A stretch of 64,000 nt of DNA from an uncultured Clostridia bacterium (GCA_934153805.1 CAKPFO010000001.1:41531-105530), one strand, 5' to 3'; positions 8,614 through 17,035 are shown, counted from the first letter of the stretch. Program-made: numbers and translations. Notes: generated by a model not told the origin, from the letters alone.

Positions 8614-10860
8614 ATGAATACAAATAGATTAAATGGAAGCAAAAATAGTGCTGGAAAAAACAAAAAATCTAGCATTAACTCTGTTTCCTCAAAAAAATTA
8701 ATATATACAATGATTGGTGGTTTTATTTTACTATTACTTCTTATTATACGACTATTTTTTATTGATTTCATTCAAGGTAGTTGGTTAAAAGAATCTGCTA
8801 GTAGGCAACAAACAACAAACAGGATTTTAAGTCCTAACAGGGGTATTATATATGATTCAACTGGAAAAGTGTTAGCTCAAAGTGCTGCTGTTGACACAAT
8901 AACTATAAACCCTACAAAAATTAAAGGAAAAAATAATAAAGAAGTAGATAAAGAAAAATTGGCTAAAGCTTTTTCTGATATTTTTGAATTAGATTATAAT
9001 GAAGTTCTTGAAAAGGTAAACAGCACTAGCTCTGTTGAAACAATTATAAAAAAAGTTGAGCAAGATAAAGTTGATAAATTACAAAAATGGCTAACTGAAA
9101 ATGAAGTTACTGCTGGTGTAAACATTGATGAAGATTATAAAAGATATTATCCTTATAATAACTTAGCTTCTAATTTAATTGGTTTTTGTGACACTGATAA
9201 TAATGGTCAATGGGGATTAGAAGCTACTTGGAATAGTGTTTTAAGTGGTACTCCTGGTAAAATGGTTACCATAGAAGATGCCGTTTCTGACCTTATTCCT
9301 GATAAAAACGAAACTTATATTCCTGCTGAGAACGGAAGCAATATTACACTTACCCTTGATGCAAACATTCAAACTATTGTTGAAAAATATTTAAAGCAAG
9401 CTTGCATAGAAAATGAAACAAAATATGGTGGTACAGCTATTGTTATGAAGCCATCGACAGGCGATATACTTGCAATGGCTACATACCCTGATTATGATTT
9501 AAACAATCCTCGTTCTGCACCTATTGGTTATGAATCTACTTGGGATACACTTTCTGAATCTGAACAGTTAAATGCTTGGTATTCCGTATGGAGAAATAAA
9601 AATGTTTCGGACACTTATGAACCCGGCTCTACATTTAAAATTATAACAGCTTCTGTTGGTTTAGAAGAAAATATTGTAAAAACTGATACTCAAAATGACT
9701 TCTTATGTATTGGTCATGAAGTTGTAAACGGTTTAACAATTAATTGTTGGAAATACGTAACTACTCATGGTTATCAAACTTTAAGACAAGCTTTAATGAA
9801 TTCTTGTAACCCTGCTTTAATGCAATTAGGTAAAAGAATTGGAGCTTCTACATTATATAAATATTATGAAGCTTTTGGCTTATTTGATAAAACAGGTATT
9901 GCTACTTCTGGTGAAAGCAACAGTCAATTTTGGGATTTAGATGATGTTGGAAACATAGAGCTTGCAACAATGTCATTTGGTCAAAGATTTAGGATCACAC
10001 CTATTCAGTTAGTAACTGCTGTATCTTCTATTGCAAATGATGGTGTGCTTATGCAACCTCGTATTGTAAAACAAATTGAAAACACAGACACTGGCGCTAT
10101 TACAACTATTGACCCTGTATCTGTAAGACAAGTTCTATCTTCTAATACTTGTGATGAAATACTTGATATGTTAAAGTCAGTAGTAAGTGATGGAACTGGA
10201 TATTTAGGAGCTGTAAAAGGCTACACTATTGCTGGTAAAACAGGTACATCTGAACCAGACAAAACTCAATCAGACCCTATGTATGTTGCATCATTTATTG
10301 GAATTGCTCCTGCGGATAATCCAGAGCTTGTCATCTTAGTAGCATTATACGGACCTGAAGGTGAAAACGGACATCAAGGTGGAACTATTGCAGCACCAGT
10401 AGTTTCTCAAATATTATCAGAAGTTTTACCTTATTTAGGAATCCCTACTGATGATTTGACAGCAACAACCTCTTCTAATATCACTCTTCCTGATGTTAGA
10501 AATAAAACAGTTGCAGAGGCTAGAAAAATATTAGAAAATTTAGGAATTACAGCTGTTATATCTGGTGATGATTCTGCTATAGTAACAGACCAAGTTCCAA
10601 AGCCTGGTACATCTTTAGCTAGTGGCGCTACAGTTAACATCTATTCTTCTGGAAATGAAGCACGTGTTTCTGCAACAGTTCCTAATTTGAAAGATATGAC
10701 TTTATCACAAGCCACAGCAGCTTTAAAAGCTAAAAAGTTAAATATACACGCAACTGGCTCTGGCAAGGTTGTTTCTCAAGACCCTATGGCTGGAACCTCT
10801 GTTGAGGAAGGTACAGTTATTAATGTAACCCTTCAACAACATATTACAGAAGCGCATTAA
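8614..10860 (+). CDS. Class B penicillin-binding protein with two PASTA domains (SpoVD/PBP2B-like)
   Basis: Membrane-anchored DD-transpeptidase, 748 residues. A Lys/Ser-rich cytoplasmic tail is followed by one membrane span (about residues 30-48), a dimerisation domain with NRGIIYD, and a transpeptidase domain with STFK (S339, K342), SCN (S397) and KTGT (K542). Two PASTA domains end the protein (about 624-680 and 688-742), both with the PG(T/S)xxxxG(T/A)xVN pattern. ATG 8614 follows AAAGGA at a rather long spacing of 12; a GTG at 8593 is possible but lacks a ribosome site. It is a close paralogue of the PBP at 1-1642, sharing YEPGSTFK, LMNSCNP and the NLAS(N/Q)(L/I)IGFC region. It is outside the dcw cluster, so one of the pair may be vegetative and the other sporulation-specific (inference). 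Confidence 0.95.
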   Translation: MNTNRLNGSKNSAGKNKKSSINSVSSKKLIYTMIGGFILLLLLIIRLFFIDFIQGSWLKESASRQQTTNRILSPNRGIIYDSTGKVLAQSAAVDTITINPTKIKGKNNKEVDKEKLAKAFSDIFELDYNEVLEKVNSTSSVETIIKKVEQDKVDKLQKWLTENEVTAGVNIDEDYKRYYPYNNLASNLIGFCDTDNNGQWGLEATWNSVLSGTPGKMVTIEDAVSDLIPDKNETYIPAENGSNITLTLDANIQTIVEKYLKQACIENETKYGGTAIVMKPSTGDILAMATYPDYDLNNPRSAPIGYESTWDTLSESEQLNAWYSVWRNKNVSDTYEPGSTFKIITASVGLEENIVKTDTQNDFLCIGHEVVNGLTINCWKYVTTHGYQTLRQALMNSCNPALMQLGKRIGASTLYKYYEAFGLFDKTGIATSGESNSQFWDLDDVGNIELATMSFGQRFRITPIQLVTAVSSIANDGVLMQPRIVKQIENTDTGAITTIDPVSVRQVLSSNTCDEILDMLKSVVSDGTGYLGAVKGYTIAGKTGTSEPDKTQSDPMYVASFIGIAPADNPELVILVALYGPEGENGHQGGTIAAPVVSQILSEVLPYLGIPTDDLTATTSSNITLPDVRNKTVAEARKILENLGITAVISGDDSAIVTDQVPKPGTSLASGATVNIYSSGNEARVSATVPNLKDMTLSQATAALKAKKLNIHATGSGKVVSQDPMAGTSVEEGTVINVTLQQHITEAH

Positions 10861-10873
10861 ATTATATTTTATA

Positions 10874-10910
10874 AAAAAGTTCTACACATTTAATATGTAT
10901 AGAACTTTTT
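10874..10910 (+). terminator. Intrinsic terminator of the PASTA PBP gene
   Basis: Stem AAAAAGTTCTA / TAGAACTTTTT, followed by GTTTT, 13 bases after the stop codon. Most of it is copied in the tandem duplication that follows. Confidence 0.75.
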
Positions 10911-11061
10911 GTTTTAACATTTTTATTTACAAACTAATAAAGGGGGTGTCCCTAATTGTACACATTTAATATGTATAGTGCTTTTTGTTTTGTCATTTTT
11001 ATTTACAAACTAGTAAAGGGGTGTCCCTAATCGAAAAATTTTTTGAAAAAGGGGCGTCCCT
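10884..11061 (+). repeat. 76-bp tandem duplication carrying GGGGTGTCCC elements
   Basis: The segment starting ACACATTTAATATGTATAG at 10884 repeats from 10960 with only a few differences. Each copy ends in a short element, AGGGGGTGTCCCT (10941-10953) and AAAGGGGTGTCCCT (11015-11028). A third such element, AAAAAGGGGCGTCCCT, lies at 11046-11061. The same element family occurs near 14.45 kb and 16.9 kb. The second copy has lost one terminator arm, so it is unlikely to terminate. Confidence 0.85.
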
Positions 11062-11085
11062 AATTGTATTTTTCTTCATTTTCTC

Positions 11086-11114
11086 TTGACAGATATTTCT
11101 TTAGATGCTATTAT
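11086..11114 (+). promoter_or_regulatory. Promoter of tRNA-Glu
   Basis: Consensus TTGACA (11086-11091), a 17-base spacer, then TATTAT (11109-11114), 19 bases before the tRNA. This is one of the best sigma-A-type promoters in the window. Confidence 0.85.
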
Positions 11115-11133
11115 ATATTAGTAAATTTTATGT

Positions 11134-11208
11134 GGCCCCTTGGTCAAGCGGTTAAGACGCAGCCCTCTCAAGGCTGAATCATGGGTTCGATTCCCGTAGG
11201 GGTCACCA
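11134..11208 (+). tRNA. tRNA-Glu, anticodon CTC
   Basis: A full cloverleaf can be folded: acceptor GGCCCCT with AGGGGTC (one G:U pair), anticodon stem CAGCC/GGCTG around loop CTCTCAA (anticodon CTC at 11167-11169), T-arm with GGTTCGATTCC, and an encoded CCA end. CTC reads the GAG codon. The sequence is otherwise very close to the usual bacterial tRNA-Glu(TTC), so it is a minor glutamate isoacceptor standing alone with its own promoter. Confidence 0.97.
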
Positions 11209-11223
11209 ATTTTATTAATTCTT

Positions 11224-12027
11224 CTATACTGAAGCAAGAACTATTTTGGCACAGTTTATATAGCAAATTAATTTTTCCTTTAGATTTTTTCCATCAATAT
11301 AGTCAATTGCATATTCCATTACTATATCTCCATTATACCCTGATTCTATAAGTTGCTTTATTTTTTCTAAAACTTGTTTCGTGTGCTTTTCTGTTTTTTC
11401 TATTATTGGATAATGGTCTTCTAGTTCTCCTTTTGTATGTATATGCACATTGTTCAATCTTTCGGCCAATATTTCATTTAGTTTATCCTTTTTTATCATA
11501 TCGTCCATCATTTCATGTCCTATATCATAGGTAAATTTTATATCTTGATTTTCGTTTAAAATGTCTATTAAATTTTCTTTCTTTAATCTTTTTATTTTTT
11601 CAAAATCATTCAAATTTTCAAGACTTAATTCTATATATTCATTATATTTATTTTCTGCTATATACTCGGTTAGTTCTGTCACATAGCAATTTGTTACTTT
11701 TTTACTTTCTTCTAATGAGTCAGCATTTATAGGGTGAAATACAATATTTACTTTTCTTCTTTGTATTTTTGATATTTCTACCGCAAAATCTAAATAGCTT
11801 TCATATTGTTCTACATTGCATAGACTTGGAGCATGCAAGTTAACTATATATCCATTGTCGCTAGCTATTTTAGTAAATTTCTTTAGATATTCTTCTTCAT
11901 CTTTTGACTTTGTTACCGCTTCAAAACCTCGTATTAGATTTTGCTTGTCGTTTTTTACTACTATATCTATAAATTCTTTTGGTGATATTTCAAAGAATTT
12001 ATAATTTATGCTCAATATTGTTTTCAT
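11224..12027 (-). CDS. Sugar phosphate isomerase/epimerase-like TIM-barrel protein (AP endonuclease 2 family)
   Basis: 267 residues. I chose ATG 12027 (MKTILSINYKFF), nine bases after AAGGA; longer in-frame starts reach into the upstream gene. Features of a xylose isomerase-like/endonuclease IV-like barrel can be seen: VNLHAPS, VFHPINADS, LSLENLND (metal-ligand Glu), FTYDIGHEM (Asp and His) and NNVHIHTKG. These match the metal-binding residues of the family. The substrate cannot be read from sequence. It lies 34 bases downstream of the SDR gene and probably shares a transcript with it. Confidence 0.75.
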   Translation of the reverse strand: MKTILSINYKFFEISPKEFIDIVVKNDKQNLIRGFEAVTKSKDEEEYLKKFTKIASDNGYIVNLHAPSLCNVEQYESYLDFAVEISKIQRRKVNIVFHPINADSLEESKKVTNCYVTELTEYIAENKYNEYIELSLENLNDFEKIKRLKKENLIDILNENQDIKFTYDIGHEMMDDMIKKDKLNEILAERLNNVHIHTKGELEDHYPIIEKTEKHTKQVLEKIKQLIESGYNGDIVMEYAIDYIDGKNLKEKLICYINCAKIVLASV

Positions 12028-12061
12028 TCTTAATTTTCCTTTATCTACTTTAGTATTTCTA

Positions 12062-12832
12062 TTATTTTCTCTTTTTTTCTTGCATATGATAGCATACTTT
12101 TGCAACTAAGGTGTCTGGTGATATTTTGCTTAGCACTCTTGCTATTTTTACAGTTGTTCCTGGTATTATAATAAACTTTCCACTTAAAGCTTTGTCTATG
12201 CCATATTTAGCAACTTCTTCGCTACTCAAACTTCTTAAATTAAATTTAACATCTGCAACTTTATTAAAATTTGTGTTTACTGGTCCTGGACATAATACAC
12301 TAATTGAAACTTTTGATTTTTCTTTTCTTAATTCCTCTCTTATAGCTTGAGAAAGTCTTACTATATAATTTTTAGTTGCATAATATGTTGCCATTAAAGG
12401 TCCTGGCATAAAGCCTGCTATTGATGCAACATTTAATATTCTTCCACTATCATTTTGTATCATATCTTGCAAAAATAATTTTGTCAAAATATGAACAGCT
12501 TTTATATTAGTGTCTATCATTGCTAGTTCTTTTGTCAAGTCTGTATTTTCAAATTCTCCAAACAATCCAAATCCAGCATTATTAACAAGTACATCTATCC
12601 TTTCATATTTTTCTTTTACTTGTCTATATAATCTTTTGCATTCCTCTTCTTTAGATAAGTCTGCTACAATTATATCTATAACGTTATCATTTTTTGTATT
12701 AAGTTCATTTTTCAATTCTTGTAATTTTTCTTTGCCTCGTGCAGTTATTATTAATTCATACCCCAAGCTATTTAAATATCTTGCCATATCTCTTCCTATT
12801 CCAGAAGATGCTCCGGTAACTAATGCTCTCAT
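12062..12832 (-). CDS. Short-chain dehydrogenase/reductase
   Basis: NAD(P)-dependent oxidoreductase of the classical SDR family, 256 residues. The cofactor motif TGASSGIG is at residues 6-13, NNAG near 88, the catalytic Ser in NVASIAG near 140 and the active site YYATK near 155. CPGPVNT follows. ARG after the second strand suggests NADP(H). The C-terminal basic tail (MQEKKRK) is typical of the YqjQ/DltE-type subgroup. The substrate is unknown. It lies 15 bases downstream of the HD-domain gene in a run of minus-strand genes. Confidence 0.9.
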   Translation of the reverse strand: MRALVTGASSGIGRDMARYLNSLGYELIITARGKEKLQELKNELNTKNDNVIDIIVADLSKEEECKRLYRQVKEKYERIDVLVNNAGFGLFGEFENTDLTKELAMIDTNIKAVHILTKLFLQDMIQNDSGRILNVASIAGFMPGPLMATYYATKNYIVRLSQAIREELRKEKSKVSISVLCPGPVNTNFNKVADVKFNLRSLSSEEVAKYGIDKALSGKFIIIPGTTVKIARVLSKISPDTLVAKVCYHMQEKKRK

Positions 12833-12847
12833 ATTATATTCCTTCCA

Positions 12848-14038
12848 TTAAAAGCTTATTATTTCGTTATATATATCTATTGCGTATTTATCTGTCATTC
12901 CAGATATGTAATGAATAATTGCTTTTGCATAATCTTTCTTTTCTTTTAAATCATACAACTTTTTATTTGTTTCTTGATTTTCTTCTTTGCAATATGTTTG
13001 TATCCATTTTATAAATGCATCTATCAATCTAGGGTATATTCTCCTCTTCTCCTCTAATTTTTTCAAAGTATTTTCTCCATCATACACTTTATATAGAGTA
13101 TTAAATATTTCTCCTAGTACTAATTTAAAATATCTATTAGCCGCTTCTACCTTTTCTGCTGTATATATATTGGCTATATAAAATTCATTTAATTTATCCA
13201 ATAAATTTATTTTATCATCAGAAAATTTTAGTCCACCTTCTACGCTACTATTTTCACATAAATCTGAGATAAGCATACTGATTATATTGCTGTTGTTCAT
13301 ATTTTTTCCAATATTTAAAATTTTAGTTAATTCTTCTACTTGATTTTTACCCAATATTTTTACAGATAGAGAATCTTCTAAATCTCTTGCTATATATGAT
13401 ATTCTATCTGCAAGTTTTACTACACAACCTTCCCATGTATATGGCATATACTCGTTTGGTCTTGTGTACATCTGTAAATCTATAGCTTCATCTCTAGGAA
13501 ACAACACTTTATCATTTACTTCTCCACAATGTGATATAATTCCATCTCTAACAGCATATGTCAAATTTAGATTTGTTTTGTGACCATCATGATTTTCCAA
13601 TAATATTAAATTATCAACCGCATTTAATCCATTTTTTTCATGCCAAAAGCTTTCTCCTGCCTCTTTTTGCATAATTTCATTTAATATTTTTTCTCCTGAA
13701 TGTCCAAAAGGACTATGACCTAAATCATGCGCTATTGATATTGCTTTTGTGAGCTCTGTATTTAACCCTAAATTATTTGCTATAGTATAGCTAATAGATT
13801 CTACATAGTTTACATGTTCTATCCTTGTACAAATGTGGTCACTTACTGGTGAAAAATATACTTGTGTTTTATGCTTTAGTCTTCTATATGCTGTCGAATA
13901 CAAAATTCTTGTATAGTCTCTTTCAAATTCTGTTCTAATATCTCCTTTTTTCTTACTTAAAGGTCTTTTTCTTTTTATCATTTGCTCCCATTTAGGATTT
14001 TTTTCATTTGCTGCAACATTTTCAAACTTTTTTTCCAT
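12848..14038 (-). CDS. dGTPase-like HD-domain triphosphohydrolase
   Basis: Member of the deoxyguanosinetriphosphate triphosphohydrolase-like group, which cleaves dNTPs to nucleoside and tripolyphosphate. The 396-residue protein has RRLKHKTQVY near the start and the HD metal site in CTRIEHVNYV (His) and AHDLGHSPFGHSGE (His-Asp), with a C-terminal helical region. ATG 14038 follows GAGAGG with ten bases between. It is the first gene of a probable operon with the SDR and TIM-barrel genes. Whether it prefers dGTP cannot be judged. Confidence 0.92.
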   Translation of the reverse strand: MEKKFENVAANEKNPKWEQMIKRKRPLSKKKGDIRTEFERDYTRILYSTAYRRLKHKTQVYFSPVSDHICTRIEHVNYVESISYTIANNLGLNTELTKAISIAHDLGHSPFGHSGEKILNEIMQKEAGESFWHEKNGLNAVDNLILLENHDGHKTNLNLTYAVRDGIISHCGEVNDKVLFPRDEAIDLQMYTRPNEYMPYTWEGCVVKLADRISYIARDLEDSLSVKILGKNQVEELTKILNIGKNMNNSNIISMLISDLCENSSVEGGLKFSDDKINLLDKLNEFYIANIYTAEKVEAANRYFKLVLGEIFNTLYKVYDGENTLKKLEEKRRIYPRLIDAFIKWIQTYCKEENQETNKKLYDLKEKKDYAKAIIHYISGMTDKYAIDIYNEIISF

Positions 14039-14102
14039 GCATTTTCATCCTCTCTTGCACTTGCTTTCTATTTTCTGCTCTACACTGCAAAAAGCCTTCT
14101 TC

Positions 14103-14348
14103 TTATTTCAAAATTTCTTCTAACGCTTTTGCTATTTGGTCTGGACATGATGTTCCTTTTCCTGCACAGTCTATCCCTTTTAATCTCTTTATTACATCTT
14201 CTACTTTCATTCCTTCTACAAGCTTAGATATTCCTTGCAAATTTCCGTTGCATCCTCCTATTACTTTTAAGTTTTTTACAACTCCATCTTCTACTTCTAG
14301 TTCAATTTGTCTTGAACATACTCCATGTGGTGTATATGTATACTTCAT
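14103..14348 (-). CDS. TSCPD domain protein (TIGR03905 type)
   Basis: Small protein of 81 residues. It shows the family features: YTPHGVCSRQIELEV at the N-terminus, the VIGGCNGNLQGIS segment, and the naming motif with GTSCPDQIAKAL near the C-terminus, with three or four conserved Cys that probably bind metal. ATG 14348 follows TGGAG with six bases between; the upstream ATG 14360 is too close to its AAGGA site. The family's function is not established; relatives resemble the C-terminal domain of vitamin B12-dependent ribonucleotide reductases. The gene follows the HD protein divergently to nothing and ends near it. Confidence 0.88.
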   Translation of the reverse strand: MKYTYTPHGVCSRQIELEVEDGVVKNLKVIGGCNGNLQGISKLVEGMKVEDVIKRLKGIDCAGKGTSCPDQIAKALEEILK

Positions 14349-14433
14349 TTTATTCTCCATTCCTTTCTTCTATTTCTTTTTTCACTTTATTTTACTATCT
14401 TATTGTACTATTTTTTTCTAATAATTTCAAGAG

Positions 14434-14485
14434 TCGAAAAGGGACGCCCCTTTTTCGAAAATTTTTACAAAAAGGGACACCCCTT
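14434..14485. repeat. Pair of GGGACGCCCC / GGGACACCCC palindromic elements
   Basis: TCGAAAAGGGACGCCCC followed by TTTTTCGA (14434-14458) is an imperfect palindrome, and AAAAAGGGACACCCCTT follows at 14469-14485. In reverse orientation the pair matches the composite unit at 16.9-17.0 kb, so it is one dispersed BIME-like element of about 55 bases. Confidence 0.75.
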
Positions 14486-14508
14486 CTTTATTCCAGTGAC
14501 ATAAAGAA

Positions 14509-14556
14509 GGGCGAAGATTTTGACAAGTTTTAAAAGCTTTGTCAAAATCTTCGCCC
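14509..14556 (-). terminator. Strong 18-bp hairpin downstream of the broken pilin-like gene
   Basis: Perfect arms GGGCGAAGATTTTGACAA and complement around a 12-base loop. The T-rich tail is better on the plus strand (GCTTTTTTATTT) than on the minus strand. It lies 12 bases after the stop of the broken gene and probably terminates it. Confidence 0.6.
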
Positions 14557-14567
14557 AATTTGCTTTT

Positions 14568-16197
14568 TTATTTATTACTATTCAATTGCCATTTTAATAT
14601 TGGATAACCATTATTATATTTCCAATTACCTAATGAATCTTTCACATCATTTGTCCATTCACTACCTAATGTAGAAGCTAAATTCATTAATTCTGCTGAT
14701 GTTTTTTTGTTCTTTAAAATACTTTCATATTGTTTAGTTGTACCATTATATTGGTACGTTAAATATGTTGATGCTGTATCTAAATAATAACAATTGCTTA
14801 TTTTGGCATTTGTTACATTATTCCATGATAATCCATGTGCTCCCAAAATAGAACCTCTTAATTTTGTTAAATTAGTTGTATTTTCAGCTATATCTATTTC
14901 TTTTATACTTCCTATATTATAACAATTCTCAATAGTTCCATTAAGTGCATGAGATATTATTCCCCCAGCGCAACTTGTAACAACATTTATTTTTCCTGTA
15001 TTGTAGCAATTTATTACTTTTCCCGACCCATTATACATTGCTATTCCCCCTACATACATAAATCCTACACTTTGTTCGATTGTTACATTGCTATAACACT
15101 TATTAACAACTCCATATACATGTCTAACTATTCCACCTACGGCAAAGTCTTTTTTTGAAGATGATGTACTTAAAATTGTACCAGATGCAGAACATTCTTC
15201 TACTTTTCCATAGCAATCATTTACTAATCCCCCTATTCCTCTTGTTCCTTCAGTTTTATTATCATAATATATATTTCTTAAATTTACTTTTTTACAGTTT
15301 CTATTGAATCTAGAGTTCCTATAAATCCAAAGTTAGCTATTTTTTCTTCTTCAATATACACATTTTTAATAGAATAATAATCTCCATTTAACGTTCCTGC
15401 AAATTTATTTATTGGTACCCACTGATTATTTACGTTTCCTTGCAAGTCTATGATTGCTATTTGTAGTATCGTTTCTCCACTAAATGTGTTTCCTTCATTT
15501 GCAATTGTTGCTAATTTCTTTAAATTTTCTGCTGTTCCTATTGTGTAGTTTTTTATCCCTTCTTGATTTGCTTCTTTTACTTTATTGGTTGTACTTGTTA
15601 CTTTTAACTTTAATGTATAATCATTGTAAAATTCTAAATTTACTAAATTACTTAATTTATCTAAACTTAATGTTTCTGTATATGTTTTGCTATTTATATT
15701 TTTATTATAAATTACTATATCTCCTAATTTTAGTTCTACCTTTTGAATGCTACTTTCTAGTGCTGTTGCTCCTATTTCTATTGTCGTTCCTTCTGTTATT
15801 TTATTATTACTTACTTGCACTGTGGCTGTTACATTTTCTTCCCATATTGCATACAATGTTGTATTTTCTTTTATCGTTATATTATCTCCATTATTATAGC
15901 TTGTTCCTGTTCCATCTTGATTTGTATTCCAACTTACAAAATTAAATCCTTCTTTTGTATATGTATTTTCTGGCAATTTATTTTGCTGTTGTTGCTCTTC
16001 CGTGTTTGCTCATCTAATATATCCAAGTTTAATTCTTCAAAATATGCAGCTTTTTTATACTCTTCTCTTGCTCTTGTCGCTTTAGTTATTAGTCCGTTTT
16101 CTCCTACTGTTAAATTAATTGTTACACCAACTAGTATTATTAATACAATTATGGTTATTACTAATGATATTAATGTTATCCCTCTTTTACTTTTCAT
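14568..16197 (-). pseudogene. Frameshifted prepilin-like protein with InlB-type and GLUG repeats
   Basis: Three consecutive frames make sense as one protein of about 540 residues. The first (from ATG 16197, with GGAGG eight bases upstream) has a prepilin-type leader, KRGITLISLVITIIV, then an extended helix ending LNLDILDEQ. The second continues with NTEEQQQQNKLPEN and a Listeria-Bacteroides (Flg_new) repeat, EGFNFVSWNTNQDGTG, and ends at TVKK-stop near 15284. The third resumes as VNLRNIYYDN and contains four GLUG-type repeats (GGLVNDCYGK, GGIVRHVYG, GGIAMYNGSG, GGIISHALNG). Breaks lie near 16010 and in a run of six A near 15290. Both are single-base-type shifts. It could be a true pseudogene, a slippage-switched gene or an assembly error. 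The divergent XRE regulator gene starts 95 bases away. Confidence 0.75.
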
Positions 16198-16220
16198 TTG
16201 TTTCCTCCGTTTAAAATTAT

Positions 16221-16238
16221 TATGACATTTTTGTCATA
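16221..16238. promoter_or_regulatory. Candidate operator between the pilin-like gene and the XRE gene
   Basis: Perfect palindrome TATGACA-TTTT-TGTCATA in the 94-base divergent region, 24 bases upstream of the pilin-like start and 54 bases upstream of the XRE gene. Such a placement is typical for an operator of a divergently encoded repressor. Confidence 0.5.
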
Positions 16239-16291
16239 CTTTAATTTTTAATATTATGAAATAATTATTTTTATATATAAGGAAGTTTTTT

Positions 16292-16483
16292 ATGATTCGT
16301 GAAAATAGAATTAAAAATCATATAACTCAAGAAGAACTTGCTGAAAAATTAGACATAAGTTGGCGACAATTACAGCGTTTAGAAAATAATGAAGAAAACA
16401 CTACTGTTAAAACTTTAAAAAAAATCATAAAAGTTTTAAATATTCCTGATGATGAAATTTTAAATTATATAAAAAGAAATTAA
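16292..16483 (+). CDS. Small XRE-family HTH regulator
   Basis: A 63-residue protein that is essentially one Cro/CI-type helix-turn-helix: HITQEELAEKLDISWRQLQR forms the two helices, followed by LENNEENTTVKTLKKIIKVL and a short tail. AAGGAAG precedes ATG 16292. It is divergent from the frameshifted pilin-like gene, with a palindrome between them, and 42 bases upstream of a second XRE gene. It is probably a local repressor; the target is inferred from position only. Confidence 0.85.
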   Translation: MIRENRIKNHITQEELAEKLDISWRQLQRLENNEENTTVKTLKKIIKVLNIPDDEILNYIKRN

Positions 16484-16525
16484 TATCAATATTAAATGTT
16501 AAAATTATCTGTTTTGGAGGATTTT

Positions 16526-16774
16526 ATGCACAAAATTAATCAATATAATGATAATCTTAATATAATTGGCTCACGAATTAAGGAAATACGAAAAGATCAA
16601 AAACTTTCTCAAGAATATTTATGTGCGAGAATGCAAACTTTAGGTTACAAAATTAGCCGCTCTGACATATCTAAAATTGAAAACAACAAAAAATTTATAT
16701 CTGATTTTGAGGTCCTTGGTTTTGCAAAATGTTTAAAAACTTCTGTTAGTAATTTGTATAAAGGACTTGAATAA
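16526..16774 (+). CDS. XRE-family HTH regulator
   Basis: Protein of 82 residues with a Cro/CI HTH: SRIKEIRKDQKLSQEYLCARM, then ISRSDISKIENNKKFISDFEVLGFAKCL and a short C-terminus, LYKGLE. I chose ATG 16526, five bases after GGAGG; an in-frame ATG at 16496 lacks a ribosome site. It follows the first XRE gene on the same strand, so the two are probably co-transcribed. The two proteins differ in sequence and are not a recent duplication. Confidence 0.85.
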   Translation: MHKINQYNDNLNIIGSRIKEIRKDQKLSQEYLCARMQTLGYKISRSDISKIENNKKFISDFEVLGFAKCLKTSVSNLYKGLE

Positions 16775-16814
16775 AATTAGAAATTTATTTTATAGTGCCA
16801 AGAACTCCGTCCTA

Positions 16815-16842
16815 TTGTCAATAACTCTGTTTCAATTGACAA
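16815..16842 (+). terminator. Short inverted repeat after the XRE genes
   Basis: TTGTCAAT and ATTGACAA separated by 12 bases, 41 bases after the XRE stop. The run that follows is A-rich, so termination on the plus strand is doubtful. Confidence 0.3.
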
Positions 16843-16875
16843 AAAGAAAGACCATCTTTTCCAAATTTTTTTCAT

Positions 16876-17035
16876 AAAAAGGACACCCCTTCAATCTTTT
16901 TAAGAAAGAAGGGGTGTCCCTTTTAATAAATTTTTTCGAAAAAGGGGCGTCCCTTTTAACTATTCAATCTTTTTAAGAAAGAAGGGGTGTCCCTTTTAAT
17001 AAATTTTTTCGAAAAAGGGGCGTCCCTTTTAACTA
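16876..17035. repeat. GGGGTGTCCC/GGGGCGTCCC element cluster with an exact 73-bp tandem duplication overlapping the ftsH stop codon
   Basis: A first half-element, AAAAAGGACACCCCTT, lies at 16876-16891. Then a 73-base unit (16890-16962) is repeated without a mismatch at 16963-17035. Each unit contains GAAGGGGTGTCCCTTTT, then TTTTTTCGAAAAAGGGGC and GTCCCTTTT. The second unit ends inside ftsH: the stop codon (17029-17031) and the last Ser codon are part of the repeat. The first half-element and the first unit form a stem that could act as the ftsH terminator. Confidence 0.9.

Noticed and set aside
11134..11208. tRNA for a residue other than Glu
   Set aside because: The anticodon loop is seven bases with CTC at the expected position, and the acceptor and D-arm match tRNA-Glu; the short variable arm excludes Leu and Ser types.
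10861..17035. A CRISPR array from the repeated GGGGTGTCCC elements
   Set aside because: Copies are irregularly spaced, in both orientations, contain no unique 30-40-base spacers of regular size, and no cas genes are near.
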